DNA of 6,788 nucleotides from Polyangia bacterium (GTDB lineage Bacteria; Myxococcota_A; Polyangia; Polyangiales; Polyangiaceae). Under the pieces are notes generated by a model. It made no database searches, was not told where the DNA came from, and was given only the letters and a program-made list of their open reading frames with translations. Location of the stretch: contig JAUIKB010000321.1 in NCBI GenBank assembly GCA_030430975.1, positions 1-6,788 of the forward strand, written 5' to 3'. The translations under genes and the position numbers were made by a program. This document shows, piece by piece, positions 1 through 5,969 of this stretch (the first letter of the stretch is position 1; each line of letters starts with the position of its first letter).

Positions 1-33
1 AAGCTAAGACAGACCGCTAACGCGGCCTCGGGA

Positions 34-228
34 TCATTCGTCGTCTTCGTCTTCCATCTCCTCGGCCTCGGCTGCGCGAAGCGCGGCCTCGAACGGATCG
101 ACGTCGAAGTCGAGTTCCTGAGCCGAAGGATCGTTGATGTTGTCGATCGACCAGCCGGCACGCATGCCGGGCCGGATCTGCTCGCGTTCAAAATCCGCGA
201 AGCTGCGGTAACCTTGGGGACCTGCCAT
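34..228 (-). CDS. Small acidic conserved-looking protein, function unknown
   Basis: This 64-residue soluble protein has no signal peptide or membrane segment. Residues 1-30 are mixed and fairly basic or aromatic (SFADFERE, then RPGMRAGW). Residues 31-48 are acidic with a DFDVDPFEAAL stretch, and the tail is a helix-prone run of Ala and Glu ending in EDEDDE. It is very probably real. An AGGAGA Shine-Dalgarno on the minus strand (238-243) sits nine bases before the ATG, and by hand count about 46 of 64 codons end in G or C, as in parA. It is divergent from parA across roughly 300 bases. I do not recognise a named domain. Resemblance to short proteins of other myxobacterial genomes is only an impression from memory. 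The charged tail suggests a protein- or DNA-mimic interaction surface, but that is speculation. Confidence 0.78.
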   Translation of the reverse strand: MAGPQGYRSFADFEREQIRPGMRAGWSIDNINDPSAQELDFDVDPFEAALRAAEAEEMEDEDDE

Positions 229-237
229 GGAATCGTT

Positions 238-243
238 TCTCCT
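238..243 (-). promoter_or_regulatory. Strong ribosome binding site of the small acidic gene
   Basis: The minus strand reads AGGAGA, nine bases before the ATG at 228. This decides the start of the 64-residue gene. The TAG stop of the upstream ORF at 242-433 lies inside the site (TAG/GAG), an arrangement that would suit translational coupling if that ORF is translated. Confidence 0.7.
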
Positions 244-433
244 AAGAATGCTCGTGGGGTGTATTGGTTGTTCCGGGCGTAACCTGACGGGCAGGCCAAA
301 CTCGGGGATTCAGCTCGACAACGACTGGATCAGGCGATTCGAACCAGGCAGCGAAGACACGCTCGCGACCAGGGGTTAGGCCCTGAACCAGGGCTGGGCG
401 CAGGGCCCCTTGACGCTTTCGAACCACTTTCAC
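242..433 (-). CDS. Possible small ORF, GTG start, upstream of the acidic gene
   Basis: This 63-codon ORF lies where no other gene explains it. It begins MKVVRKRQGAL with GTG as start, has a middle part FAAWFESPDPVVVELNP, and ends in a Thr/His-rich tail. It has no signal peptide and no recognised domain. In favour: it is on the same strand as the acidic gene, its TAG stop at 242-244 overlaps that gene's Shine-Dalgarno, and the two are 13 bases apart. Against: only about 34 of 63 codons end in G or C, compared with about 46 of the first 60 codons of parA. Its own upstream purine tracts (TAGG, AGG) are poorly spaced. It could equally be a leader region or open by chance. Confidence 0.28.
   Translation of the reverse strand: MKVVRKRQGALRPALVQGLTPGRERVFAAWFESPDPVVVELNPRVWPARQVTPGTTNTPHEHS
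370..412. repeat. Cluster of CAGGG/CCCTG inverted repeats
   Basis: CAGGG occurs at 370-374, 389-393 and 401-405, and its complement CCCTG at 381-385. The tightest pairing is GCCCTG (380-385) with CAGGGC (389-394), a six-base-pair perfect stem around a three-base AAC loop. Alternative pairing with the first or third copy is possible, so mutually exclusive hairpins could form. No T-run follows on either strand, so it is not an intrinsic terminator. It lies inside the doubtful ORF at 242-433. Confidence 0.5.
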
Positions 434-457
434 CTACCTGTACCTACATCCACGCAC

Positions 458-486
458 ACCGTACGACATCACCCCACACCGACCAA
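458..486 (-). promoter_or_regulatory. Weak candidate promoter for the leftward genes
   Basis: On the minus strand, TTGGTC (486-481) and TACGGT (463-458) are separated by 17 bases. Each matches about half of the sigma-70 consensus. Transcription would start near 451, just upstream of the GTG at 433. Matches of this quality are common by chance. Confidence 0.2.
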
Positions 487-494
487 GAAAACGA

Positions 495-526
495 GAGTCC
501 GCGGCTCGATTTCGATAAGAGGACTC
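495..526 (+). promoter_or_regulatory. Inverted repeat covering the parA Shine-Dalgarno
   Basis: GAGTCC (495-500) is the exact complement of GGACTC (521-526), separated by 20 bases that contain a small TCGA-TT-TCGA repeat (506-515). The right arm shares GGA (521-523) with AAGAGGA (517-523), the likely parA ribosome binding site ten bases before the ATG. A second purine run, AAGGA (528-532), is only one base from the ATG, too close to work well. If the hairpin forms in mRNA it would partly hide the binding site. A six-pair stem with a long loop is marginal, so regulation is inference. Confidence 0.35.
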
Positions 527-533
527 CAAGGAC

Positions 534-1295
534 ATGCCGACAACGATCGCAATCGCTAACCAGAAGGGCGGCGTCGGAAAGACGACGACTTCCGTAAACC
601 TTGCCGCGAGCCTGGCTGCGGCCGAGGAGCGAACGCTGCTGGTCGACATGGATCCGCAAGCGAACGCCTCCAGCGGCGTCGGTGTCGCCCAGGGGAGCAC
701 GGAACTCACCATTTACGATGCGTTAATCGGCGAAGCTGCACTCAGCGACGTGATTGTCGACACGCCGATCGAAACGCTGAAGGTCGCACCGGCCAGTCAG
801 GATCTCACGGCGGTCGAGTACGAGCTGTTCGACGCGGACGGGCGCGGCCTTCACCTCAAGCGACTGCTCGCGTCGGATACAACCCGCGATTTTCGCTTCA
901 TCATCGTTGACTCGCCGCCATCGCTGGGGGTCCTGACGCTAAACGTCCTTGCGGCCGCGGATCGCGTGATTGTGCCACTTCAGCCGGAGTACTACGCGCT
1001 CGAAGGCATCACGGCGCTGATGGCGACCATCGACCGCGTCAAGTCGACGCTGAATCCTGCACTGACAGTCGAGGGTATCGTGTTGACCATGTGGGACGCG
1101 CGGAATCGTCTAGCACACCAAGTCGCCGACGAGGTGAAGCGCCACTTCCGGGTTTTCGACTCGGTTATTCCTCGCAACGTGCGATTGTCCGAAGCTCCCT
1201 CGCATGGCCTGCCGGCACTACTGTATGACGCCCAATGCAAAGGGGCTCAGGGCTACCTAAGCCTGGCTACCGAACTCCTCGAGGGCATGACATGA
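534..1295 (+). CDS. parA: ParA chromosome-partitioning ATPase (Soj family)
   Basis: This deviant Walker-type ATPase dimerises on ATP, binds the nucleoid non-specifically and is driven by ParB to move the parS-marked origin. At 253 residues it has the usual chromosomal ParA length and lacks the N-terminal helix-turn-helix of long plasmid ParAs. Visible motifs are the deviant Walker A KGGVGKTT at 11-18 with signature Lys11 and catalytic Lys16, Walker A' VDMDPQ at 37-42 with Asp40, and Walker B FIIVDSPP at 122-129 with Asp126. The Soj block PEYYALEG and the C-terminal RNVRLSEAPSHG, which belongs to the DNA-binding face in relatives, are also present. The ATG at 534 is favoured because Walker A follows at once. 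It overlaps parB by four bases. By family, Gly44 of other Soj proteins (DPQGN) is Ala here (DPQAN), a change I believe also occurs in myxobacteria. Confidence 0.97.
   Translation: MPTTIAIANQKGGVGKTTTSVNLAASLAAAEERTLLVDMDPQANASSGVGVAQGSTELTIYDALIGEAALSDVIVDTPIETLKVAPASQDLTAVEYELFDADGRGLHLKRLLASDTTRDFRFIIVDSPPSLGVLTLNVLAAADRVIVPLQPEYYALEGITALMATIDRVKSTLNPALTVEGIVLTMWDARNRLAHQVADEVKRHFRVFDSVIPRNVRLSEAPSHGLPALLYDAQCKGAQGYLSLATELLEGMT
1281..1285 (+). promoter_or_regulatory. parB ribosome binding site inside parA
   Basis: GAGGG lies six bases before the ATG at 1292 and within the last codons of parA. It fixes the parB start at the ATGA overlap rather than at the earlier in-frame ATG at 1235, and it implies translational coupling of ParB to ParA. 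Confidence 0.7.
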
Positions 1296-2197
1296 GCGGA
1301 GAAACCAAACCACGTGGACGCCCCGGGCGCGGACTCGGTCGAGGACTCGACGCGCTGCTGCCCGCCAAGGCGCCCGCACCTAAGACCACAGGAAAACCTG
1401 AGAGCTACGGCACTGGAAATGTCTTCAAGTGCGCGGTCGAGAAAATCGTTCCGCAAAAGGGCCAGCCTCGGCAGCACTTCGATTCGACGGCGCTCGACGA
1501 GCTAGCTCAGTCGATTCGTGAACACGGCCTCATCGAGCCGTTGGTCGTCCGACGAATGCCCGGCGCCGACACCTTCGAGTTGATCGCCGGCGAGCGCCGC
1601 TGGCGCGCGTCGCAGCGCGCTGGACTCCATGAGGTGCTCGTCGTCGTCCGCGATGTCTCGGCGAAAGATGCCTTCGAGCTCGCGCTGATCGAGAACATCC
1701 AGCGTGAAGATCTCGACCCGATCGAGTTCGCCGAGGCCCTCGATCGCCTGCTCAAAGAGCACGACTACACCCAGGAGACGCTAGCGACTCGACTTGGCAA
1801 GGACCGCTCGACGATCGCCAACGGCCTGAGGCTGCTGAAGCTTCCGGTCGAAGTGCGACAGCTGGTGGTGGGCGGAGAGCTGTCCGAGGGCCACGGCCGC
1901 GCGCTGCTCGGCGCTAAGGATCCGACCAAGATCCTAGAACTCACTCAGAAGGTGTTGCGCGGGCACCTGTCCGTGCGCCAAACCGAGGCCTTGGCACGTG
2001 AGCACCGCCCGAGCGCGGGCGCCAAGGGCAAAGGCGGTGCGACGGCGAAAACCCCAGCCATCAAGGATCTAGAGTTGCGCCTGACGCGTCGCCTTGGGAC
2101 GCGCTGTGAGGTCCGCGACAGGGACGGCAAGGGCGAGGTGGTGGTGAGCTACGGCAGCCTCGACGAACTCGATCGATTGCTCGAAATCTTCCTCTAG
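1292..2197 (+). CDS. parB: ParB chromosome-partitioning CTPase / parS-binding protein
   Basis: ParB loads at parS, slides along neighbouring DNA as a CTP-gated clamp and stimulates ParA. At 301 residues it has normal family length. The N-terminus carries the ParA-activating peptide GLGRGLDALLP (14-24). A disordered Ala/Pro/Lys linker follows to about residue 43. The CTPase domain shows PRQHF (59-63), GERRWRAS (100-107) and ENIQREDL (134-141). The helix-turn-helix is at about 160-185 (TQETLATRLGKDRSTIANGL). A Gly/Ala/Lys linker precedes the C-terminal dimerisation segment, which runs from about residue 260 (KDLELRLTRRLG) to the end (LDELDRLLEIFL). It sits in one operon with parA, with an ATGA overlap and a good GAGGG site. 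No gene follows on this strand: the stop is four bases from the stop of the facing lipoprotein gene, so the bactofilin/PadC genes known beside parAB in Myxococcus are absent here. Confidence 0.97.
   Translation: MSGETKPRGRPGRGLGRGLDALLPAKAPAPKTTGKPESYGTGNVFKCAVEKIVPQKGQPRQHFDSTALDELAQSIREHGLIEPLVVRRMPGADTFELIAGERRWRASQRAGLHEVLVVVRDVSAKDAFELALIENIQREDLDPIEFAEALDRLLKEHDYTQETLATRLGKDRSTIANGLRLLKLPVEVRQLVVGGELSEGHGRALLGAKDPTKILELTQKVLRGHLSVRQTEALAREHRPSAGAKGKGGATAKTPAIKDLELRLTRRLGTRCEVRDRDGKGEVVVSYGSLDELDRLLEIFL
1310..1317. promoter_or_regulatory. CCACGTGG palindrome, possible degenerate parS core
   Basis: The eight-base palindrome CCACGTGG is the centre of the parS variant GTTCCACGTGGAAC, and it lies seven codons into parB. 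The outer arms do not match (AAA on the left, ACG on the right), and the codons spell an ordinary Pro-Arg-Gly of the N-terminal linker. parS sites often lie near parAB, which is the only reason to list it. It is probably chance or a weak site. Confidence 0.15.
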
Positions 2198-2201
2198 GCG
2201 G

Positions 2202-3215
2202 CTACTTCAGCTTCTTGATCAGCTCGGTTGCCTTCGCCGCGAGCGGCGTCCCCTTCCCGAGTTCCGCCGCCTTCTTAAGCGATTTCTTGGCCTCAGCCTT
2301 TTTCCCGGTCGCAGCTAGATGCCGGCCCAAGTAGAAATGCCCGGCAGCCTGTTCAGGCGCTAGCTTGATCGCGGCCTGATAGTCGGCGAGCGCGCCGGCG
2401 TCGTCCTTGTCGAAGTGCCGACAGGCCGCGCGCCGCACGAGGAGGCCGGGTGCGGCTTTTACCGCAATCGCTTTGTCGAGCGCTTTGACGCAGTCCTTGA
2501 ACGCTTTGAGGCGGCTAAACGACTGCGCTATCGACGCCAGCACCCGCTGGTCTTTCGCGCCCAGGGCCTGTTTCAGCTGCTTGAGGGCTTTTTCGTTCTC
2601 ACCGGCGTCCATGAGCAGTTGGCCGTAAGCGGCGCGCAGCTGAGCGTTGTCTGGCGCGACCGCGACCGCGTCGGCGTGCGCTTTGAGCGCGGCCGGCTTG
2701 TCACCTTTGATGTCGAGCGCTGCGGCTCGGTTCATCAACAGCCCGGGATGCTGCGGCGCGTGCTTCAAAGCCGGTTCGATGACCTCAAGTGCGCCATCGG
2801 CGTCCTCGGCGTCGATCAGCAGGCCTGAGAAGTTAGCTGCCGCCTCGACGAGCTTGGGATCGAGCTCGAGCGCAGCGCGATAGTTCGTCTTTGCCCCCTC
2901 GGAGTCTCCCAGACTCTCCAGGGCCACGCCGAGGTAGAACTTCGCCTGCGGATCGTCGGGATCGGCTTCGACGGCGGCTGTCAGAGCCGTCTTGGCGGCC
3001 TCGAAATCGCCGGCCTGAATCGCGTCCATGCCTTCCTGGACCTTGGCGTTGGAGGCCGGCACGGCGTCTTGGGGATCCGCGTCATCGGCGTCGTCTGTTA
3101 GCGCCGGGTCCGGCGAATTGGCGGGTTCGGCTGGGCCGCCGCAGCCAATCGATGCACCGGCGGCGCAGATCAGCGCCGCCGCGCTGAACGACCGAAATCT
3201 ATGTCGATATCTCAT
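2202..3215 (-). CDS. TPR-repeat lipoprotein
   Basis: This 337-residue envelope protein is probably anchored in a membrane by a lipidated cysteine. Residues 1-25 form a lipoprotein signal: a very basic start (RYRHRFR), a hydrophobic AAALICAAGA stretch and a lipobox-like SIGC ending at Cys25. Ser at the -3 position is less usual than Leu. Gly, not Asp, follows the cysteine, which by the E. coli rule favours the outer membrane. An acidic Pro/Asp linker (26-56) leads into about eight TPR units of roughly 34 residues (57-325), each with the usual Gly/Ala pattern and ending in DP or AP, followed by a Lys-rich tail. TPR arrays bind other proteins, and the partner is unknown. The start overlaps the glnD stop as ATGA, with an AAGAAGG site six bases upstream, so it is translated from the glnD message. 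No catalytic domain is seen. Confidence 0.88.
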   Translation of the reverse strand: MRYRHRFRSFSAAALICAAGASIGCGGPAEPANSPDPALTDDADDADPQDAVPASNAKVQEGMDAIQAGDFEAAKTALTAAVEADPDDPQAKFYLGVALESLGDSEGAKTNYRAALELDPKLVEAAANFSGLLIDAEDADGALEVIEPALKHAPQHPGLLMNRAAALDIKGDKPAALKAHADAVAVAPDNAQLRAAYGQLLMDAGENEKALKQLKQALGAKDQRVLASIAQSFSRLKAFKDCVKALDKAIAVKAAPGLLVRRAACRHFDKDDAGALADYQAAIKLAPEQAAGHFYLGRHLAATGKKAEAKKSLKKAAELGKGTPLAAKATELIKKLK

Positions 3216-5902
3216 GCTCCACCTTCTTCATCGAAGACGCTGAGGGCCTCGATGACTCCTTCTTTGATCGCTTCGATGCGCGACGGGTTGGTCACCTTGG
3301 ATCCATCCGCCTCTTGTACATAGAAGACATCGAAAACCCGCGAACCTTCGGTGTTGATCTTCGCCAATTCGACGGTCAAAGCCGCCCGAGCCAGTTCATC
3401 GGCGATGATCTGCAACAAACCGAAGCGATCTTGTGTGACCACTTCGATGATCGTGTGGGCGGACGCGGCGCGGTTATCGACGTTCACTCGAACTGGGACG
3501 CTCGGCGACCGCTTTTCGGTCCAGCTCGGTTGCGATAGATGCTCCCGCGCGAGGTCCCGAGGCGCCACGTTCCCTGCCAGGATCTTCACGAGCCCCCGCT
3601 GTAGCTTAGGTACGGCCCGCACCGCCTGTTTAGCGTCTGTCCCGAGCCTAACCCAGAAGGCGTCGAGGACTCGCCGGCGACCGTCCGGCGACACGTAGTT
3701 ATAGACCTGGGCCCCGATGATCTTGACGCGCGAAGCGGCAAACGTAGCGGCGATCGCTGCCAACATACCGGGGCGATCGTCGCCTACGACGCTCAGCTCG
3801 ACATACGGTGAGTCGGTCCCCAGCACCCGAATGCTCGCAACGCTGTCAGCGTCTTCGAGTGCATGCGCCAAGTGATTGACCATCCAGTCAACGTCGTTAG
3901 CCACAAAGTAGCGCGTTGGCACCGCTTGACACAGGTGCCTCATTTCGATCGCTGGCAGCTTGGCGATGATCGCTCGACTGAGCACATCCTCGCGCAGCTG
4001 AGCTGTGTCGTCGACCAGGGCGCCGCCCTGATCGAGGTAACGGTCTGTCGCGACGTACAGCTCCTCCAGCATCCGGGCCTTCCAACTGGTCATCGCCGTG
4101 GGACTAGTCGTCGAGACGTCGCAAACCGTCAGTAGGTACAGTTCCCGCAATCCGAGCCGGCTGCCTACGACCGCTGCAAAATCAGACAGCGTTTTCTCAT
4201 CGTCCAGGTCCCGCCGTGTGGCGACGTGATACATCCGAAGGTGGTTGAGAATCAGGTGGGCGACCTGCTCGATATCGGACGCCTTCAGGCCCAAACGTTG
4301 CAAGATCGTGCGCGCGAGTTCGGCACCGCGCTCCGAATGATTCCTACCGCCCAGGTCTTTGCCGACATCGTGCAAGAGCGTCGCGAAAAAAACGACTGTG
4401 GGGCGAGCCATCTCGGCGGCCAATCTGGCCGCGACTCGATCCGCATCGTCAACGTCGCCCCGACAGAGCGCGCGGAGTTTGTCGACGGCGGCGACGGAGT
4501 GCGCATCCACTGTATACACATGGTAAATGTCATGATGCACACGCCCCACAACGGGAGCGAACTCCGGGACCATCGCCACTAAGATGCCGACGTCGTGTAG
4601 TTCGCGCAGCAGACTACGACGCCTGACCTTGGTCTTTGCGGCCGTGCACACGAGCTCTCTGAGGAGTCGTCCCGATGCCGGATCATCCCGCAATCGCTTG
4701 CAAAAATCCTCTAGACTCGTCGCCCGGGCGACCTGATCGCGGGCCGCGTCATGCACCGGCAAATCGCGCCGAACCGCCTCGACGTATAGCCGCAGTGCCA
4801 GCAATGGCGTCTCGCCGATCGACGCGTCTCGCCCAAAGCCTACTTCCCCGCCGATCAGACGCAGACCGCCAGGAATGCCCCGCTCCTTCGGTCGCCGCTT
4901 TGGCGGGGGCATGGCGCGAGCCAGAATCATCTCCTTGCCGCGCACGACCTCGCGAGCGTGCCGGTAGTAGTCGGACATCATCGCCTCGACACCAGGCCCG
5001 CCGCTGCCGTACCCGAGTTGTTCCGCGGCCAACTCCTGCAGCTCGAACCCGAAGCGGTCGGAGCGCCGCTTTGCCCGTAGGTGCAGCATGTTTCGAATCC
5101 GCCACAGGAACGCGCGCGCCTCTTCGAGCGGCGCCCACTCCCGCGGCACGAGAATTCCCAGGCGTACGAGCTCGCCGAGGTCGCGCGTTCTCCAACGCGC
5201 GCGTGCTGCCCACCCTGCCACATCGAGGTCCCGTAAGCCGCCGGCACCGTTTTTGACCTCAGGCTCGAGTAAATACACCGACCCGCCGAAGCGATCGTAG
5301 CGCGCCGCTGACTGTTCCTCGATCGCCGTTAGGAACGCCCGCAGATTGGCGGTTCCGAAGATGCCTTCGTAAACGCGCTCGAGCGCTTCGTCGGCACGCC
5401 CCGGATTGCCAGCGACGCGACGCCAGTCGAGCAGCGTCGTAGCCGTTGGGATGTCGCTTCGAGCGAGTTCGATCGCTTGGTCAGGTGTCACGACCTGATG
5501 CCCAACGGACAGACCGGTGTCCCAGAGCGGGTACAACAACGCTTCGGCGATCCTGGCTTCCTCTTCGCCGGATTGCATGCACAGCAGCCGGACATCGAGA
5601 TCACTGTGTAGCGCCACGGCGCCGCGCCCGTAGCTGCCGACTGCGGCTAGCGTGACGTGGCGCCACAGATCCTGCTTGGTCAGTACGCCCCGCACCGCGT
5701 GGAACAAGGCGCACAACAAACCGTCCATCGCCCGCGCGTGCTGGACGCCAGCAGGCAGGCCGGCGTCCGGTCCACCTTTGCGGATCATCTCCTCGACGGT
5801 GGCGCGATGCCGCCCCAAATACTCGCGCAACTCGGACAGCACGCGGTCGGAAACGCCAGAAAGGAGGACTGGCGCAACGGGTTGAGCGGATGGTGATTGC
5901 AT
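3212..5902 (-). CDS. glnD: GlnD, bifunctional PII uridylyltransferase/uridylyl-removing enzyme
   Basis: GlnD attaches UMP to PII signal proteins (GlnB/GlnK) when glutamine is scarce and removes it when glutamine is plentiful, which sets nitrogen assimilation. The full architecture is visible over 896 residues, close to the E. coli length. The nucleotidyltransferase domain has GSYGRG (89-94) with metal ligands Asp101 and Asp103 in SDLD. The family signature EPEVKNGAGGLRDL is at 213-226. The HD hydrolase domain has HVYTVDAH (461-468) and LLHDVGKD with His511-Asp512. ACT domain 1 (about 698-751) contains DDRPGML and ACT domain 2 (about 816-870) contains QDRFGLL; both sense glutamine in relatives. 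No catalytic residue appears lost, although GS replaces the usual GG in the first motif. The start at 5902 is chosen by family length. No clear ribosome binding site precedes it. The reading frame stays open upstream to 6076, but that part runs antisense to the next gene. No PII or amtB gene is in view. Confidence 0.95.
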   Translation of the reverse strand: MQSPSAQPVAPVLLSGVSDRVLSELREYLGRHRATVEEMIRKGGPDAGLPAGVQHARAMDGLLCALFHAVRGVLTKQDLWRHVTLAAVGSYGRGAVALHSDLDVRLLCMQSGEEEARIAEALLYPLWDTGLSVGHQVVTPDQAIELARSDIPTATTLLDWRRVAGNPGRADEALERVYEGIFGTANLRAFLTAIEEQSAARYDRFGGSVYLLEPEVKNGAGGLRDLDVAGWAARARWRTRDLGELVRLGILVPREWAPLEEARAFLWRIRNMLHLRAKRRSDRFGFELQELAAEQLGYGSGGPGVEAMMSDYYRHAREVVRGKEMILARAMPPPKRRPKERGIPGGLRLIGGEVGFGRDASIGETPLLALRLYVEAVRRDLPVHDAARDQVARATSLEDFCKRLRDDPASGRLLRELVCTAAKTKVRRRSLLRELHDVGILVAMVPEFAPVVGRVHHDIYHVYTVDAHSVAAVDKLRALCRGDVDDADRVAARLAAEMARPTVVFFATLLHDVGKDLGGRNHSERGAELARTILQRLGLKASDIEQVAHLILNHLRMYHVATRRDLDDEKTLSDFAAVVGSRLGLRELYLLTVCDVSTTSPTAMTSWKARMLEELYVATDRYLDQGGALVDDTAQLREDVLSRAIIAKLPAIEMRHLCQAVPTRYFVANDVDWMVNHLAHALEDADSVASIRVLGTDSPYVELSVVGDDRPGMLAAIAATFAASRVKIIGAQVYNYVSPDGRRRVLDAFWVRLGTDAKQAVRAVPKLQRGLVKILAGNVAPRDLAREHLSQPSWTEKRSPSVPVRVNVDNRAASAHTIIEVVTQDRFGLLQIIADELARAALTVELAKINTEGSRVFDVFYVQEADGSKVTNPSRIEAIKEGVIEALSVFDEEGGA

Positions 5903-5969
5903 GCGGTGCGAAGGAGCTTTGGGGCCCGTGACCCGGCTATATAGCACTCGCCGTGTGATAGGGTGTCCT
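5903..5969. promoter_or_regulatory. Compact divergent promoter region between glnD and the Tat-type gene
   Basis: Sixty-seven bases separate the two start codons. The only A/T-rich stretch is the self-complementary TATATA at 5938-5943, about 26 bases before the plus-strand ATG and 35 before the glnD ATG. For the plus strand, TATAGC (5940-5945) as a -10 with TTTGGG (5918-5923) as a weak -35 gives a 16-base spacer. The minus strand has no good -35. AGGG at 5960-5963 is six bases before the ATG at 5970. A strong AAGGAG at 5911-5916 precedes an in-frame GTG at 5928 by 11 bases, an alternative start for the plus-strand gene. Confidence 0.4.

Larger units (their letters stand above)
229..533. promoter_or_regulatory. 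Divergent intergenic region between the acidic gene and parA
   Basis: These roughly 300 bases must hold the promoters for both directions, unless the 63-codon ORF inside is a gene. Toward parA, TTGACG at 410-415 matches five of six bases of a sigma-70 -35 box, but no convincing -10 follows at the right distance. Toward the left genes there is a TTGGTC/TACGGT pair with 17-bp spacing (458-486). ACCTAC occurs at 432-437 and again at 442-447, one helical turn apart, which could be an operator half-site pair. CAGGG/CCCTG repeats lie at 370-412 and an inverted repeat at 495-526. No parS-like palindrome is seen in this region. Confidence 0.5.

Noticed and set aside
1..33. Region downstream of the acidic gene, with GCTAA twice (3-7 and 16-20)
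   Set aside because: It is too short to interpret. There is no hairpin with a T-run and no readable gene part before the window edge.
434..712. Minus-strand ORFs opposite the start of parA
   Set aside because: Most of their length is antisense to the ParA Walker A region, and their composition reflects the opposite strand.
1235..1291. In-frame upstream extension of parB by 19 residues
   Set aside because: It lies inside the conserved end of parA, and the ATG at 1292 has the GAGGG site and the ParA-activating peptide soon after the start.
2235..2248. CGCCGC-GA-GCGGCG hairpin just past the parB stop, as a terminator
   Set aside because: It is not followed by a T-run on either strand and lies inside the coding end of the lipoprotein gene. 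Such palindromes are common in GC-rich codons.
2407..3243. Several plus-strand ORFs opposite the TPR lipoprotein, up to 137 codons
   Set aside because: They are antisense to clear TPR repeats, have no Shine-Dalgarno that I see, and have skewed composition. They are shadows.
4675..5256. 193-codon plus-strand ORF inside glnD
   Set aside because: It is an Arg/Pro/Ser-rich translation opposite the GlnD nucleotidyltransferase region, a typical shadow frame in GC-rich coding DNA.
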